A stretch of DNA of 64,000 nt from Bordetella sp. LUAb4 (GCF_021325795.1 NZ_JAHPZX010000002.1:930001-994000), one strand, 5' to 3'; numbered from the stretch's first letter, positions 8,774-19,231 are shown. Numbers and translations: made by a program. Notes: generated by a model not told the origin, from the letters alone.

Positions 8774-11437
8774 ATGCAGGAACGCTACCTCCCCAACGCC
8801 GTTGAAGCCACCGCCCACCAAGCCTGGCAGGCCCGTGATGCTTACCGCGTCGTCGAACACGCGACCGATGCCAACGGCGTCGAAAAGCCCAAGTTCTATG
8901 CCTGCTCGATGCTGCCCTACCCCAGCGGCAAGCTGCATATGGGACACGTGCGCAACTACACCATCAACGACATGATGGCGCGCCAACTGCGCATGCGCGG
9001 CTACAACGTGCTGATGCCCATGGGCTGGGACGCCTTCGGCATGCCGGCGGAAAACGCCGCCATCAAGTCCAAAGTGCCGCCGGCCAAATGGACCTACGAC
9101 AACATCGCCTACATGAAGAAGCAGATGCAGGCGATGGGGCTGGCCATCGACTGGTCCCGCGAAATGTGCGCCTGCGATCCCGCCTACTACAAATGGAACC
9201 AGTGGCTGTTCCTGAAGATGCTGGAAAAAGGCATCGCCTACCGTAAAACCCAGGTCGTCAACTGGGACCCGGTGGACAACACCGTGCTGGCCAATGAACA
9301 GGTCATCGATGGCCGCGGCTGGCGTTCGGGCGCGCTGGTGGAAAAGCGCGAGATCCCCGGCTATTACCTGCGCATCACCGACTACGCCGAAGAATTGCTG
9401 GACCAGGTCAAGACGGGCTTGCCCGGCTGGCCCGAGCGCGTGCGCGTCATGCAGGAGAACTGGATCGGCAAGAGCGAAGGCCTGCGCTTCGCCTTCACCC
9501 ATGACATCCGCGATACCGGCGGCGCCCTGATCCAGGACGGCCGCATGTACGTGTTCACGACGCGCGCCGACACCATCATGGGGGTCACCTTCTGCGCCGT
9601 GGCGCCGGAGCACCCCCTGGCATCGCATGCCGCCGCCGGCAATCCGGCACTGGCCGCCTTCATCGAACAATGCAAGCTGGGCGGCACCACCGAGGCCGAA
9701 ATGGCCACGCGTGAAAAAGAAGGCATGAAGACCGGCCTGACGGTCACCCACCCCATCACCGGCGCACAGGTCGACGTGTGGGTCGGCAACTATGTGCTCA
9801 TGAGCTATGGCGACGGCGCCGTCATGGGCGTGCCCGCCCATGACGAACGCGACTTCGCCTTCGCCAAGAAGTACGGCCTGCCTATCGAACAGGTGGTCGC
9901 GGTGGCCGACAAGACCTACTCGACCGACGCCTGGCAGGAATGGTACGGCGACAAGCAAAGCGGCCGCACCATCAATTCCGGCAAGTACGATGGTCTGGAC
10001 TACAAGGCCGCCGTCGATGCCATCGCGGCCGACCTGGCGCCGCAAGGCCTGGGCGAAAAGCAGACCACGTGGCGCCTGCGCGATTGGGGCATCTCGCGCC
10101 AGCGCTACTGGGGCACGCCCATCCCCATCATCCACTGCCCGGATTGCGGCCCAGTGCCGGTGCCGGAAAAAGACCTGCCGGTGGTGCTGCCGGACGACCT
10201 GATCCCGGACGGCAGCGGCAATCCGCTGACCAAGAACGAAGCGTTCCTGTCCTGCTCCTGCCCCACTTGCGGCAAACCCGCAAGGCGCGAGACGGACACC
10301 ATGGACACCTTCGTCGACTCGTCCTGGTACTTCATGCGCTACACCACGCCCGGCAACGACCAGGCCATGGTGGATGCCCGCAACGATTACTGGATGCCGA
10401 TGGACCAGTACATCGGCGGCATCGAGCACGCCGTGCTGCACTTGCTCTACGCGCGCTTCTGGACCAAGGTCATGCGCGACCTGGGCATGCTCAAGTTCGA
10501 CGAGCCTTTTACCAAGCTGCTGTGCCAAGGCATGGTGCTGAACCACATTTACTCGCGCAAGACGCCCCAGGGCGGCATCGAGTATTTCTGGCCCGAGGAA
10601 GTCGAAAACGTCTATGACGCCAAGGGCGCCATCGTCGGTGCGCGCCGCAAATCGGATGGCAGCGAGATCACTTACGGCGGCGTGGGCACCATGTCCAAGT
10701 CGAAGAACAACGGCGTCGATCCGCAATCACTGATCGATTCGCTGGGCGCCGATACCGCGCGCCTGTTCGTCATGTTCGCCAGCCCGCCCGAGCAGACACT
10801 GGAATGGTCGGATTCCGGCGTCGAAGGCTCGAACCGCTTCCTGCGTCGCCTGTGGTCCTACACGCATTCACAACGCGACACCGTGGCCAACGGCCTGGCC
10901 GCGCCGGCCGAAGCCGATTGGCAGGCGGCTCCCGCCGAGGTCAAGGATCTGCGCCGCGAGGTCTACAACCTGCTCAAGCAGGCGGATTACGATTACCAGC
11001 GCATCCAGTACAACACCGTGGTGTCGGCGTGCATGAAAATGCTCAACGCCATCGAAAGCGCCAATTTGCCGGCCGGTGGGCCGGCGGACGCGGCGCGTGC
11101 CGAAGCCATCGGCGTGCTGCTGCGCGTGTTGTATCCGGTGGTGCCGCATATCACGTGGAACCTGTGGAACGAACTGGGTTACGACAAGCGCTACGGCGAC
11201 CTGCTGGACGCGCCGTGGCCGCAGGTCGACGAAGCCGCGCTGGTGGCCGACGAAATCGACCTGATGCTGCAGGTCAACGGCAAGCTGCGCGGCTCGCTGC
11301 GCGTGCCGGCCACCGCGGCCAAGGCCGATATCGAAGCCCAGGCGGCTGCCCACGAAGCAGTGGCCCGTTTCCTGGAAGGCCGGCCGCCAAAACGGGTTAT
11401 CGTTGTGCCCGGCAAATTGGTCAACGTCGTCGGTTGA
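8774..11437 (+). CDS. leuS: Leucyl-tRNA synthetase
   Basis: Class I synthetase charging tRNA-Leu; 887 residues. The HIGH signature is HMGH at residues 55-58 and KMSKS appears as MSKSK at 640-644. The large editing domain (CP1) lies between, with the expected [12 protein letters not shown] and [17 protein letters not shown] segments. The start [12 protein letters not shown] fits the family. An ATG three codons upstream (8765) and the in-frame frame back to 8714 are less likely. It heads a plus-strand run with lptE and holA, the order common in proteobacteria. Confidence 0.98.
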   Translation: MQERYLPNAVEATAHQAWQARDAYRVVEHATDANGVEKPKFYACSMLPYPSGKLHMGHVRNYTINDMMARQLRMRGYNVLMPMGWDAFGMPAENAAIKSKVPPAKWTYDNIAYMKKQMQAMGLAIDWSREMCACDPAYYKWNQWLFLKMLEKGIAYRKTQVVNWDPVDNTVLANEQVIDGRGWRSGALVEKREIPGYYLRITDYAEELLDQVKTGLPGWPERVRVMQENWIGKSEGLRFAFTHDIRDTGGALIQDGRMYVFTTRADTIMGVTFCAVAPEHPLASHAAAGNPALAAFIEQCKLGGTTEAEMATREKEGMKTGLTVTHPITGAQVDVWVGNYVLMSYGDGAVMGVPAHDERDFAFAKKYGLPIEQVVAVADKTYSTDAWQEWYGDKQSGRTINSGKYDGLDYKAAVDAIAADLAPQGLGEKQTTWRLRDWGISRQRYWGTPIPIIHCPDCGPVPVPEKDLPVVLPDDLIPDGSGNPLTKNEAFLSCSCPTCGKPARRETDTMDTFVDSSWYFMRYTTPGNDQAMVDARNDYWMPMDQYIGGIEHAVLHLLYARFWTKVMRDLGMLKFDEPFTKLLCQGMVLNHIYSRKTPQGGIEYFWPEEVENVYDAKGAIVGARRKSDGSEITYGGVGTMSKSKNNGVDPQSLIDSLGADTARLFVMFASPPEQTLEWSDSGVEGSNRFLRRLWSYTHSQRDTVANGLAAPAEADWQAAPAEVKDLRREVYNLLKQADYDYQRIQYNTVVSACMKMLNAIESANLPAGGPADAARAEAIGVLLRVLYPVVPHITWNLWNELGYDKRYGDLLDAPWPQVDEAALVADEIDLMLQVNGKLRGSLRVPATAAKADIEAQAAAHEAVARFLEGRPPKRVIVVPGKLVNVVG

Positions 11438-11494
11438 GGGCCAGGGCCGGGGTATGGCCCTGGCCTTGTTACGCATGAATTATTGGGGTTGCGC

Positions 11495-12184
11495 ATGAAT
11501 TTGGGCGGGTTATCGGCGAAGGCCGTTTTACGGAAGGTGGCGTCCCTGCGCCGGCCGGCGCAGGCCGCCGGCCTGGGCATGCTGCTGCTGTTGTCCGCGT
11601 GTGGTTTCCACATGCGCGGAGAAACGCCGCTGCCGTTCGACACTTTCTACATCGGGCTGGGCGCCAACACCCGCTTCGGCGCCGAGGTCAAGCGCGCCAT
11701 CGCGGCCGCCTCGCCGAATACGCGCCTGGTGGACAACCCCAAGGACGCGGAAGCCCAGCTGCAGCAGGTCGCCAACGTACGCGGGCAACGCGAGGTGTCG
11801 CTGAACTCGCAGGGCCGGGTCGAAGAGTACGAGCTGAGCTTGCGCTTCACCTTCCGCGTGATCGATGCCAAGGGCCGTGCCATCATTCCCGACACCACGC
11901 TGGAGACCTTCCGCGAGATGCCGTATGACGACACGGTGGTCCAGGCCAAGGAAGGCCAGGCCGAGCAATTGTTCCGCAGCATGCAGACCAGCTTGGTCAG
12001 CCGGCTGCTGCGCCGCCTGACCGCGGACGACGTGCGCGACAAGGCCGCCCAACTGAATCAGACCAAGCCGGGTGACGAGGAAGGACCGATCTACAGCACC
12101 ACGCCGCCGCAGCCGCCGGCCAACCAGCCGACGCGCTCGCCGGGACTGATCAACGGTCCGTCGTCGCCCAACGACTACGACTGA
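11495..12184 (+). CDS. lptE: LPS-assembly lipoprotein LptE
   Basis: Outer-membrane lipoprotein that plugs LptD and helps insert lipopolysaccharide; 229 residues. A lipobox (LLLSAC-GFHMRG) follows a hydrophobic stretch, so cysteine 34 should be lipidated. The mature part keeps the family's FHMRGETPLPF start and QGRVEEYELSLRFTFRVID region. The C-terminal tail is proline-rich. The ATG at 11495 has GGGG 6 bases upstream. It is followed by holA after 11 bases, so the two are probably co-transcribed, as in other proteobacteria. Confidence 0.93.
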   Translation: MNLGGLSAKAVLRKVASLRRPAQAAGLGMLLLLSACGFHMRGETPLPFDTFYIGLGANTRFGAEVKRAIAAASPNTRLVDNPKDAEAQLQQVANVRGQREVSLNSQGRVEEYELSLRFTFRVIDAKGRAIIPDTTLETFREMPYDDTVVQAKEGQAEQLFRSMQTSLVSRLLRRLTADDVRDKAAQLNQTKPGDEEGPIYSTTPPQPPANQPTRSPGLINGPSSPNDYD

Positions 12185-12195
12185 GCGCCGCACGC

Positions 12196-13254
12196 ATGGC
12201 GCAAACGCTGGACGCCGATCGCTTCCCGGACTACCTGCAACGCGCGGGCGGTCGGCTGGCGCCGCTATATACCATCAGCGGCGATGAGCCCCTGCTGGTC
12301 ACCGAAACCATGGACGCCCTGCGCGCCGCGGCGCGCGCGGCCGGTTTCATCGACCGCACGACCATGGTCATGGATGCGCGCAGCGACTGGAGCGCCGTCA
12401 TGGCCGCCACCCAGAGCGTGTCGCTATTCGGTGACCGCCGCCTGCTGGAACTGAAGATACCCACCGGTAAACCCGGCAAGACCGGGGCTGACACCCTGGT
12501 CAAGCTGGCCGAACAGGCCCAAGGCCAAGCCGATCCGGACACCGTGCTGGTGCTGGGTCTGCCGCGCCTGGACAAAGCCACGCGTGACAGCCGCTGGGCC
12601 CTGGCGCTGGCGGCGGCCGGCGTTTCCGTGGACGTCGGCACGGTCGATCGCAACCGCCTGCCCGCCTGGATCGGCGCCCGGCTGGCGCGCCAGAAGCAGC
12701 AGACGGACAACGCCACGCTGCAGTGGATGGCCGACAAGGTCGAAGGCAATCTGCTGGCGGCGCACCAGGAGATCCTCAAGCTGGGCTTGTTGTATCCCGA
12801 AGGCGCGCTGGCCGCCGAGGATGTGGAGCGGGCCGTGCTCAATGTGGCCCGCTACGATGTGTTCGGCCTGCGTGACGCCATGCTGGCCGGCGATGTCGGC
12901 CGCACGGTCCGCATGCTGGATGGCTTGCGCGCCGAAGGCGAGGCCTTGCCGCTGGTGCTGTGGGCCGTGGGCGAGGAAATCCGCATCCTGGCGCGCGTCG
13001 CCGAGACCCGTGCCAACGGCGGTGACACCGGAGGTGCGATGCGCCGTCTGCGTATCTTCGGCGCCCACGAGAAGCTGGCCTTGCAGGCATTGGGCCGGGT
13101 GCCCGCACGCGCCTGGCCGGCCGCCGTGCAGCACGCCCATGAGGTCGACCGCATCATCAAGGGCCTGCCCGTGCCGGGCCGCCTGGCCGATCCCTGGGAA
13201 GAGATGACGCGGCTGGCCCTGCGCGTCGCCGCCGCCGGGCGCCGCGGCGCTTGA
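12196..13254 (+). CDS. holA: DNA polymerase III delta subunit
   Basis: Clamp-loader subunit that opens the beta sliding clamp; 352 residues. Recognisable segments are [20 protein letters not shown] near the N-terminus, [20 protein letters not shown], the middle helical domain ([20 protein letters not shown]), and the C-terminal collar domain ([20 protein letters not shown]). It lies 11 bases downstream of lptE. proA follows after 161 bases. Confidence 0.93.
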   Translation: MAQTLDADRFPDYLQRAGGRLAPLYTISGDEPLLVTETMDALRAAARAAGFIDRTTMVMDARSDWSAVMAATQSVSLFGDRRLLELKIPTGKPGKTGADTLVKLAEQAQGQADPDTVLVLGLPRLDKATRDSRWALALAAAGVSVDVGTVDRNRLPAWIGARLARQKQQTDNATLQWMADKVEGNLLAAHQEILKLGLLYPEGALAAEDVERAVLNVARYDVFGLRDAMLAGDVGRTVRMLDGLRAEGEALPLVLWAVGEEIRILARVAETRANGGDTGGAMRRLRIFGAHEKLALQALGRVPARAWPAAVQHAHEVDRIIKGLPVPGRLADPWEEMTRLALRVAAAGRRGA

Positions 13255-13415
13255 GTCGGAAGTTCAAAGCCAGCCTGCGCCGTCCGCCCCTGCGTATGGG
13301 ATCTCGAGGGGCCTGCAGTGACCTCGACGACGCGCTGCCGCTGAGGCCCGCGCGGATACAGATACACTTACGCTTTCCGCAAGTATTTACGGGCGCCACG
13401 CGCGTCCCGCCTGCC

Positions 13416-14681
13416 ATGTCGACGCAAACCGTAGAACAAGCCATGCTCACCCTGGGCGAAAACGCCCGCCAGGCCTCGCGCGAACTGATGCGCGCACCGG
13501 GTTCGGCCAAGACCCAGGCGCTGCTGGCGATGGCCGACGCCATCGCGGAGCGCCGCCCGGCCTTGCGCGAAGCCAATCGCCAGGATGTCGAAGCGGCGCG
13601 CGCCAACGCCCTGGACGCCGCCATGCTGGACCGTTTGACGCTGTCCGAACGCAGCCTCGATCTCATGATCGAAGGCCTGCGCCAGGTGGCCGCCCTGCCC
13701 GACCCGGTCGGCAGCCTGGGCCCGACGACGGTGCGTCCCAATGGCATGCGCGTGGCGCAAATGCGGGTGCCGCTGGGCGTCATCGGCATCATCTACGAAT
13801 CGCGCCCCAACGTCACCATCGACGCCGCGGCGCTCTGTTTGAAGTCGGGCAACGCCGCCATCCTGCGCGGCGGCAGCGAAGCGCTGCGATCCAATCTGGC
13901 GCTGGCCGAAGTCGTGCGTGACGGCCTGCGTGCAGCCGGTCTGCCGCAACATGCCGTGCAGGTGGTCGAGACCACCGACCGCGCCGCGGTCGGCAAGCTG
14001 ATCACCATGACCGAGCACATCGACGTCATCGTGCCGCGCGGCGGCAAGGGACTGATCGCACGCATGGCGGCGGAAGCGCGCGTGCCCCTGATCAAGCATC
14101 TGGACGGCAACTGCCACGTCTATATCGACGCGGCCGCGGATCCGGAAAAAGCCCACGCCATCGCTTTCAACGCGAAGACGTATCGCTACGGCGTGTGCGG
14201 GTCGATGGAAACCCTGTTGGTCAACGCCGCCGTCGCGGTCTCCATCCTGCCCAAGCTGGCCGCGGCTTTGGTGGCGCATGGGGTGGAGCTGCGCGGCTGT
14301 GCCCGCACGCGCGAACTCGTGCCGCAGGCACTGCCCGCCAGCGACGTGGACTGGGCCACGGAATATCTGGGCCCCATCCTGGCCCTGCGGGTGGTCGACA
14401 CGCTGGACGACGCCATCGCGCACATCGCGCGCTGGGGTTCGGGCCACACCGACGCCATCGTCACCGAAGACCTGGGCGCGGCGCAGCGTTTCCAGCGCGA
14501 AGTGGACTCCGCGTCGGTGTACGTCAATCTACCCACGGTTTTCGCGGACGGCTATGAATATGGCCTGGGCTCGGAAATCGGCATTTCCACCAACCGGCTG
14601 CATGCACGCGGCCCGGTGGGCCTGGAAGGCTTGACCACCTATAAATGGGTACTTACCGGTGACGGCCAGTTGCGCTGTTGA
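13416..14681 (+). CDS. proA: Gamma-glutamyl-phosphate reductase
   Basis: Second step of proline synthesis: NADPH-dependent reduction of gamma-glutamyl phosphate to the semialdehyde. 421 residues of the aldehyde-dehydrogenase fold. The catalytic cysteine is C261 in [15 protein letters not shown]. Conserved [23 protein letters not shown] and [18 protein letters not shown] segments are present. The start at 13416 ([10 protein letters not shown]) is the usual N-terminus; the open frame reaches back into holA. It is part of the leuS-holA-proA run. Confidence 0.97.
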   Translation: MSTQTVEQAMLTLGENARQASRELMRAPGSAKTQALLAMADAIAERRPALREANRQDVEAARANALDAAMLDRLTLSERSLDLMIEGLRQVAALPDPVGSLGPTTVRPNGMRVAQMRVPLGVIGIIYESRPNVTIDAAALCLKSGNAAILRGGSEALRSNLALAEVVRDGLRAAGLPQHAVQVVETTDRAAVGKLITMTEHIDVIVPRGGKGLIARMAAEARVPLIKHLDGNCHVYIDAAADPEKAHAIAFNAKTYRYGVCGSMETLLVNAAVAVSILPKLAAALVAHGVELRGCARTRELVPQALPASDVDWATEYLGPILALRVVDTLDDAIAHIARWGSGHTDAIVTEDLGAAQRFQREVDSASVYVNLPTVFADGYEYGLGSEIGISTNRLHARGPVGLEGLTTYKWVLTGDGQLRC

Positions 14682-14730
14682 AGCGACGCTGTCACAGCCC
14701 CCTTTACCCTGCCACCGCTAAGGACCCGCC

Positions 14731-15168
14731 ATGCCCTGGATTGCCATGCCCTGGATCAAGACGCTGCACATCGTATTCGTGGCAGCATGGTTCGCGGGGC
14801 TGTTCTACCTGCCACGCATCTACGTCAATCTAGCCAGCCAGACCGAGCCGGCGGTGCAGACCGTGCTGCTGGGCATGGCACGCCGGCTCTACCGCTTCAC
14901 CACCGTGCTGGCCGTGGTGGCGCTGATTTGTGGCGTGTTGCTCTACGTCGGCTACCGCATCGGCATGGGGCCCGGTAACGGCTGGATGCACGCCAAGCTG
15001 TTCTTCGTCCTGCTGATCATCGGCTACCATCACGCCTGTGGCGTCATGCTGCGCAAATTCGAACAGGGCCGCAATACGCGCTCGCACAAGTTTTACCGCT
15101 GGTTCAACGAAATTCCGGTCCTGTTCCTGTTCATCGTCGTCGCTCTGGTGGTCGTCAAGCCATTCTGA
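14731..15168 (+). CDS. hemJ: HemJ-type protoporphyrinogen IX oxidase (UPF0093)
   Basis: A 145-residue inner-membrane protein with four predicted helices. KTLHIVFVAAWFAGLFYLPR near the N-terminus, GWMHAKLFFVLLIIGYHHACG in the middle and RWFNEIPVLFLF at the end are the HemJ signatures, including the conserved histidine in TLHI and the HAK lysine. It would convert protoporphyrinogen IX to protoporphyrin IX in haem synthesis; a CopD-like label is often used for the same fold. AAGGA lies 8 bases upstream. A 15-base near-duplication at the start gives MPWIAMPWIK, so the ATG at 14746 is also possible. Confidence 0.82.
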   Translation: MPWIAMPWIKTLHIVFVAAWFAGLFYLPRIYVNLASQTEPAVQTVLLGMARRLYRFTTVLAVVALICGVLLYVGYRIGMGPGNGWMHAKLFFVLLIIGYHHACGVMLRKFEQGRNTRSHKFYRWFNEIPVLFLFIVVALVVVKPF

Positions 15169-15201
15169 CGTTCGCCTCTTTCACTCTGCATTTCTTCCGC
15201 C

Positions 15202-16986
15202 ATGACCGCCGACGATCCGGACCGCCCCCGCAAGACCCTTTCTGTAAAAAAATCTCCCCGCCCGGCTGAAACCGGCGACGCGGGCGGCCCACCGCGCAAG
15301 CGCAGCGGCGCCCGCGCCCGCGCGGCCTCGTTGATCGAACGGACGCGCGACCAACAGGAACGGCAGGCGGCGGCAGCGGCCGAACGTGATGCGCCGACGC
15401 AAGACCCCGGCAGAGAATGGAGGCAAACCCGGGACCAAACCCGGAGCCAAACCCGGGATCAAGGTCGGGATCAAACTCGGGACCAAGGTCGGGATCAAAC
15501 TCGGGACCAAGGTCGGGGCCGGGATCGTGACCAAGGTCGCGGCAACGCGGCGTACGACCGTCCCGCGCGCGCGCCGCGCGATGCACGAGGCGGCTCCCGT
15601 GACGCGCAGGCCCCCGCCCCTCATACGGGCCGTATCGGACGCCATGATGATGGCCGCTACGATCGCGACGATGGCCGCGCCGAGGGTCAGCAGCGCGGCG
15701 CGCGCCAGACCTATGAAACGTCGGAAGGGACGCGGTACGACACCTCGAACTATTCCGCCGGTCGTTACGACCGCAGCGAGCGGTACACGGTCTTCACGCC
15801 CTGCCCGCAAGGCATCGAGGAAGCCCTTACCGCGGAACTGCACGCCCTGGGTTTCGACGACGCCGAAGCCGGCCGCGCGGGTGCCCGCTTCACCGCCGAC
15901 TGGCACGGCGTGAAGCGCGCCAATCTGTATTCGCGCCTGGCCACCCGCGTGCTGGTGCAGGTGGCCTACGGTCAGGTGCAGCACGAGGACGACCTGCTCG
16001 ACCTGGCCTACGCCACGCCGTGGGAACGCTGGTTCGGCGCGGAGCACACGCTGCGGGTCGACACGTCGGCGATCAAAAGCCCCATGCGCAGCCTGCAATA
16101 CTGCAATTTGCGGGTCAAGGACGGCATTTGCGACCGCCTGATGGATCGTGAAGGCGCGCGCCCCGACATCGACACCGTGCGGCCTGATGCACGCGTGTTC
16201 TCCTTCCTGACGCAGGACACCGCCACGCTTTACCTGGACACCTCGGGCGAATCGCTGTTCAAGCGCGGCTGGCGCCTGGACAAGGGCGAGGCTCCGCTGC
16301 GTGAGAACCTGGCGGCTGGCATGCTGGCCCTGGCGGGCTGGGATCCTTCCGAGCCGCTGCTCGATCCTTTCTGCGGCAGCGGCACCATTCTCATCGAAGC
16401 GGCGTGGATCGCCTTGGGCGTGCCTCCTGGAATCGCCCGTCCCTTCGGTTTCGAGCGCATGCGTGACTTCGATCGGCGACGTTGGCACGACCTGAAGGAC
16501 GACGCCCGCGCCCATATCCGGCCGCGGCTGGACACACCGCTGTATGGTTGCGACCTGAACCCGGAAGCCATCGCTTTCGCGCGCAACAACGCCGAGCGTG
16601 CGTGGCTGACTGAGGACACGATTCAGTTCGAAGTGGCCGATGCCCGCACCCTGCAGGCCCCGGCCAAGTCGGGCTGGATCGTCACCAACCCGCCATATGG
16701 CGAACGCCTGGAGGCAGGAGCCGAGGCGGATCTGTGGCGGGATTGGGCAAGCTGCCTGAAAAAGCAGTTCGGCGGTTGGCAGTTGCATGTGATTTCCAGC
16801 GACATGACCTTGCCGCAGCAACTCCGCTTGAAGCCGGCGCGCCGCACCCCGCTCTACAACGGCGCGCTCGATTGCCGCCTGTTCAGCTTCGAGCTGGTCG
16901 AAGCCGGTTACCGCGATGCCGACCGCGCCCACCTGCGGACGCAAGATGCGAAGCCGCATGAAGGCGACGATCAATCCGAGGACTGA
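15202..16986 (+). CDS. RlmL-like 23S rRNA guanine-N2 methyltransferase with repetitive N-terminal tail
   Basis: SAM-dependent RNA methyltransferase of 594 residues. From about residue 194 it resembles the RlmL half of E. coli RlmKL: YTVFTPCPQGIEEALTAELH, a THUMP domain (about 235-310), DPFCGSGTILIEAAW, and the catalytic NPPYGERLE motif. RlmL makes m2G2445. The RlmK half is absent, as in many bacteria with separate genes. Residues 1-193 are an Arg/Asp/Gln/Gly-rich, probably disordered tail. Within it residues 74-112 are built on TRDQ/GRDQ repeats encoded by a 12-bp DNA repeat. A basic tail of this kind could contact RNA (inference). Confidence 0.85.
   Translation: MTADDPDRPRKTLSVKKSPRPAETGDAGGPPRKRSGARARAASLIERTRDQQERQAAAAAERDAPTQDPGREWRQTRDQTRSQTRDQGRDQTRDQGRDQTRDQGRGRDRDQGRGNAAYDRPARAPRDARGGSRDAQAPAPHTGRIGRHDDGRYDRDDGRAEGQQRGARQTYETSEGTRYDTSNYSAGRYDRSERYTVFTPCPQGIEEALTAELHALGFDDAEAGRAGARFTADWHGVKRANLYSRLATRVLVQVAYGQVQHEDDLLDLAYATPWERWFGAEHTLRVDTSAIKSPMRSLQYCNLRVKDGICDRLMDREGARPDIDTVRPDARVFSFLTQDTATLYLDTSGESLFKRGWRLDKGEAPLRENLAAGMLALAGWDPSEPLLDPFCGSGTILIEAAWIALGVPPGIARPFGFERMRDFDRRRWHDLKDDARAHIRPRLDTPLYGCDLNPEAIAFARNNAERAWLTEDTIQFEVADARTLQAPAKSGWIVTNPPYGERLEAGAEADLWRDWASCLKKQFGGWQLHVISSDMTLPQQLRLKPARRTPLYNGALDCRLFSFELVEAGYRDADRAHLRTQDAKPHEGDDQSED
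15423..15540 (+). repeat. 12/24-bp tandem repeat inside the rlmL-like gene
   Basis: About ten degenerate copies of a 12-base unit of the form AAACTCGGGACC / AAGGTCGGGATC alternate as a 24-base higher-order unit. The unit length is a multiple of three, so gain or loss changes only tail length. The array is free of stops in several frames on both strands, which explains long spurious frames opposite this gene. Confidence 0.85.
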
Positions 16987-17045
16987 AAGAAACACGAACC
17001 GGCACGCCCCCGCCACCAGCAAACCGTGACCAACCGGGAAAGGAA

Positions 17046-17079
17046 GTGATGGGGGATCCCCCATCACCTAAAATTTTTA
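17046..17079. terminator. Convergent (bidirectional) terminator
   Basis: A perfect 22-base palindrome (17046-17067; arms of GTGATGGGGGA type) is followed on the plus side by TAAAATTTTTA and on the minus side by TTCCTTTC. It lies between the stop codons of the rlmL-like gene (plus) and pxpC (minus). Confidence 0.8.
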
Positions 17080-18099
17080 TTCGTCCGCGTCAGCGGCGTC
17101 GCCATTTTCGGGGGGCGGCGTCATCGCCACTGTCACTTGCTCCCGCAAAGCCGCCAGCGCAGCCTCACGCGCCAGGTATAGCCCCTGCGCTTCAGCCATA
17201 TCGACAGTCGCAAAACTCAGCGTCGCCCCGGGCAGTGACTGAGCCAACCGCGGCAGATCGACACTGGCGACATAGGCGATCTTCGGATAGCCACCGGCGC
17301 TCTGCCGATCCGCCATCAGCACGATGGGATTGCCATCCGGCGGCACCTGCACCGTCCCGAAAGCGGTAGCTTCCGAAATCATCTCCAGCGGCTGCGTCAA
17401 TTTCAGCACCTCGCCGCGCAGGCGATAACCCATGCGGTCCGACTGCGAATCCACCGTAAACGGCGTGGAAACGAAAGCCGTGCGAGCCTCTTCGGTGAAC
17501 GCCTGCCATTGTGGCCCGCGTACCGCCCGCAACGCTTCCGGTGTCTCCTGCGCTGGCAGGTCGAATACCCCCGCCGACACGAAAGGCGTCCCGCATTGCA
17601 CCAGCAGGCGCCTGGCTCTGGGATAGCCGGCATCCGCCGCGCGCAGCGGCAGGCGGTCGCCCTTCACCAGCGCCCGGCCGGCAAACCCGCCAAAATGACC
17701 CCGGGCAAACGTACTGGTACTGCCCATGACGGGCTCGACGTCGAAGCCGCCCCGTACCGCCAGATACAGCCGCGCGCCACGCCGGCATTCGCCGAACGTC
17801 AGGGTCGCACCGCGCCGCAACAGCACCGGCTCGTTCAAGGGCAACATCACACCCTCCACGCTGGCGCGCATGTCGGCACCGCACAGGGCAATCAGCCGTT
17901 CATCCTGAAACTGCAGCGTCGGCCCGGTCAAGGTGCATTCCAGCGTCGCCACGGTCTCGTCGTTGCCCACCAGGATGTTGGCCACCCGGTGCGACCATTC
18001 ATCCATGACACCGTTGACCGGCACGCCATAGCGCTGATAACCATAGCGTCCCAGGTCTTGCAGTTGGGTCAATGCCCCGGGTTTGAGTACTCGTATCAT
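17077..18099 (-). CDS. pxpC: 5-oxoprolinase subunit C (PxpC, KipA-like)
   Basis: Subunit of the ATP-dependent 5-oxoprolinase that opens pyroglutamate to glutamate together with PxpA and PxpB. 340 residues of the KipA/biotin-dependent-carboxyltransferase-like family. Visible are the N-terminal LKPGALTQLQDLGRYGYQRY, the central YLAVRGGFDV, and SQSDRMGYRLRG followed by NPIVLMADRQSAGGYPKIA. The start overlaps the pxpB stop by 4 bases (ATGA), so translation is coupled. No pxpA is adjacent; the partner must be elsewhere. Confidence 0.93.
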   Translation of the reverse strand: MIRVLKPGALTQLQDLGRYGYQRYGVPVNGVMDEWSHRVANILVGNDETVATLECTLTGPTLQFQDERLIALCGADMRASVEGVMLPLNEPVLLRRGATLTFGECRRGARLYLAVRGGFDVEPVMGSTSTFARGHFGGFAGRALVKGDRLPLRAADAGYPRARRLLVQCGTPFVSAGVFDLPAQETPEALRAVRGPQWQAFTEEARTAFVSTPFTVDSQSDRMGYRLRGEVLKLTQPLEMISEATAFGTVQVPPDGNPIVLMADRQSAGGYPKIAYVASVDLPRLAQSLPGATLSFATVDMAEAQGLYLAREAALAALREQVTVAMTPPPENGDAADADE

Positions 18100-18836
18100 G
18101 CGCGGGCCTCGTACAACCGGTCGAATTCAGCAGGCGTCACCGGCACGAAGCGCAGACGGTCACCCAGTTGCAGGCGCACCGGCGGGTCCTGCTTCAGATC
18201 GAACAGATTCCAGGGGGTGCGCCCGATCAGGTTCCAGCCGCCAGGCATGGCCAACTGATAGATGGTGGATAAGCCATTGGCAATGGCCACCGATCCCGCC
18301 GGCACCTGCGTGCGCGGTGTCTGCCGTCGAGGCAGCGCCAGCCGTTCATCCAGGCCGCCCGCGAAGGGATTGCCCGGAGCGAAGTAGAAGGTATAGATCA
18401 CCAAGGGCGATTCGCCATGCAGGCGAATCACTTCGTCGGTGCTCAAATTGCAGCGCTGGGCCACCTCTTCCAGGTCGGGCCCGTATTCACCGCCGTAGCA
18501 ACACGGAATTTCCACCGTACGGCCGCCCAGCTCGACCTCGGGAACACCCCGGGCCAGCACGGCTTGCACCTGGGCCGCCAACTGTTCAAACGGCATGGCG
18601 GTGGACGCGCTGCCGGCGTAAGCCTCCGGCCGATAATGCAGTGCCACCGTGGTGAAGGCGGGAACCACGTCGACCACTCCCGGCAGAGGATGTTCCAGCA
18701 TCCAGGCGGTGAACGACAGCACGGTGCGATTGACGTCGGCGTCCACGCGATCGCCGAAGGCGACTAGCAGACACCGGTCACCGACCGGCTCGATGCGCCA
18801 CGACGAACTGGCGGTAGCGTCTGGACTTGAGTTCAT
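18096..18836 (-). CDS. pxpB: 5-oxoprolinase subunit B (PxpB, KipI-like)
   Basis: Partner of PxpC in 5-oxoproline hydrolysis; 246 residues of the KipI/allophanate-hydrolase-C family. Family features are the PVGDRCLLVAFG N-terminus, VVDVVPAFTTVALHY, EIPCCYGGEYGPDLEEVA, FYFAPGNPFAGGLDERLALP and the C-terminal GGWNLIGRTPWNLFD. First gene of the pxpBC operon; its promoter must lie in the 18837-18940 region, back to back with the promoter at 18938. Confidence 0.93.
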   Translation of the reverse strand: MNSSPDATASSSWRIEPVGDRCLLVAFGDRVDADVNRTVLSFTAWMLEHPLPGVVDVVPAFTTVALHYRPEAYAGSASTAMPFEQLAAQVQAVLARGVPEVELGGRTVEIPCCYGGEYGPDLEEVAQRCNLSTDEVIRLHGESPLVIYTFYFAPGNPFAGGLDERLALPRRQTPRTQVPAGSVAIANGLSTIYQLAMPGGWNLIGRTPWNLFDLKQDPPVRLQLGDRLRFVPVTPAEFDRLYEARA

Positions 18837-18937
18837 GCCGATGATTCTACGATGCGTCCCCGCTATGCGCGGCAGTAGAGGGGCGAGTAAGCCCGGCAGA
18901 GGGAGCGGCAGTACATAAACTGTTGTAAATGTGCAGC

Positions 18938-18966
18938 TTGCATCGTCTAGGGTTAACCCCTATAAT
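18938..18966 (+). promoter_or_regulatory. Strong sigma-70-type promoter with palindromic spacer
   Basis: TTGCAT (18938-18943), a 17-base spacer and a perfect TATAAT (18961-18966). The spacer contains the palindrome GGGTTAACCC (18950-18959), and a related GGGTTATCCC follows at 18970-18979. It points to the small gene at 19025. The -10 is consensus, and the dyads flanking it could be a repressor site. Confidence 0.75.
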
Positions 18967-19024
18967 TCGGGTTATCCCGTAGTCAAGCACGGATTATTGC
19001 CTAAATAAACAAGGAACCACGTGC

Positions 19025-19231
19025 TTGGCGGTGCTACTCAGAGATATTATCGTGATTGACCACAACACCATGCTTTTGACCGACGAACTGGAACGTCAAC
19101 TGATGCGCCAGGCAATCGAAGAACAATTCCGTCCGCGCCCGCTGCGCGCGTTGGGCAAGCTGCTGAGCAAGATGGTTCAAGCCGTCCGCTCGCCGGCCCA
19201 GCGTCATGGCGGTGAAACCGCCAACGCCTAA
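19025..19231 (+). CDS. Small hypothetical protein
   Basis: Not recognised. A short Arg/Lys/Gln-rich, probably helical protein. The longest frame starts at a TTG (19025; 68 residues), with AAGGA 9 bases upstream. In-frame GTGs lie at 19031 and 19052. The first ATG (19070) gives 53 residues starting MLLTDELERQLMRQAIEEQF but has no ribosome binding site. The same AAGGA is better spaced (5 bases) to a GTG at 19021 in another frame, which would encode only a 13-codon peptide. The unit is bounded by a consensus promoter and two terminators, which argues that it is expressed. The start is unresolved. Confidence 0.5.
   Translation: MAVLLRDIIVIDHNTMLLTDELERQLMRQAIEEQFRPRPLRALGKLLSKMVQAVRSPAQRHGGETANA

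Noticed and set aside
8699-10726. 675-codon minus-strand open frame opposite leuS
   Set aside because: His/Gly/Ala-rich composition with no family features. It is the mirror of leuS codon periodicity in GC-rich DNA, and the plus-strand LeuS motifs are unambiguous.
15181-17067. 628-codon minus-strand open frame opposite the rlmL-like gene
   Set aside because: Kept open by the stop-free 12-bp repeat and GC bias. The product has no recognisable domain, while the plus strand has THUMP and NPPY motifs.
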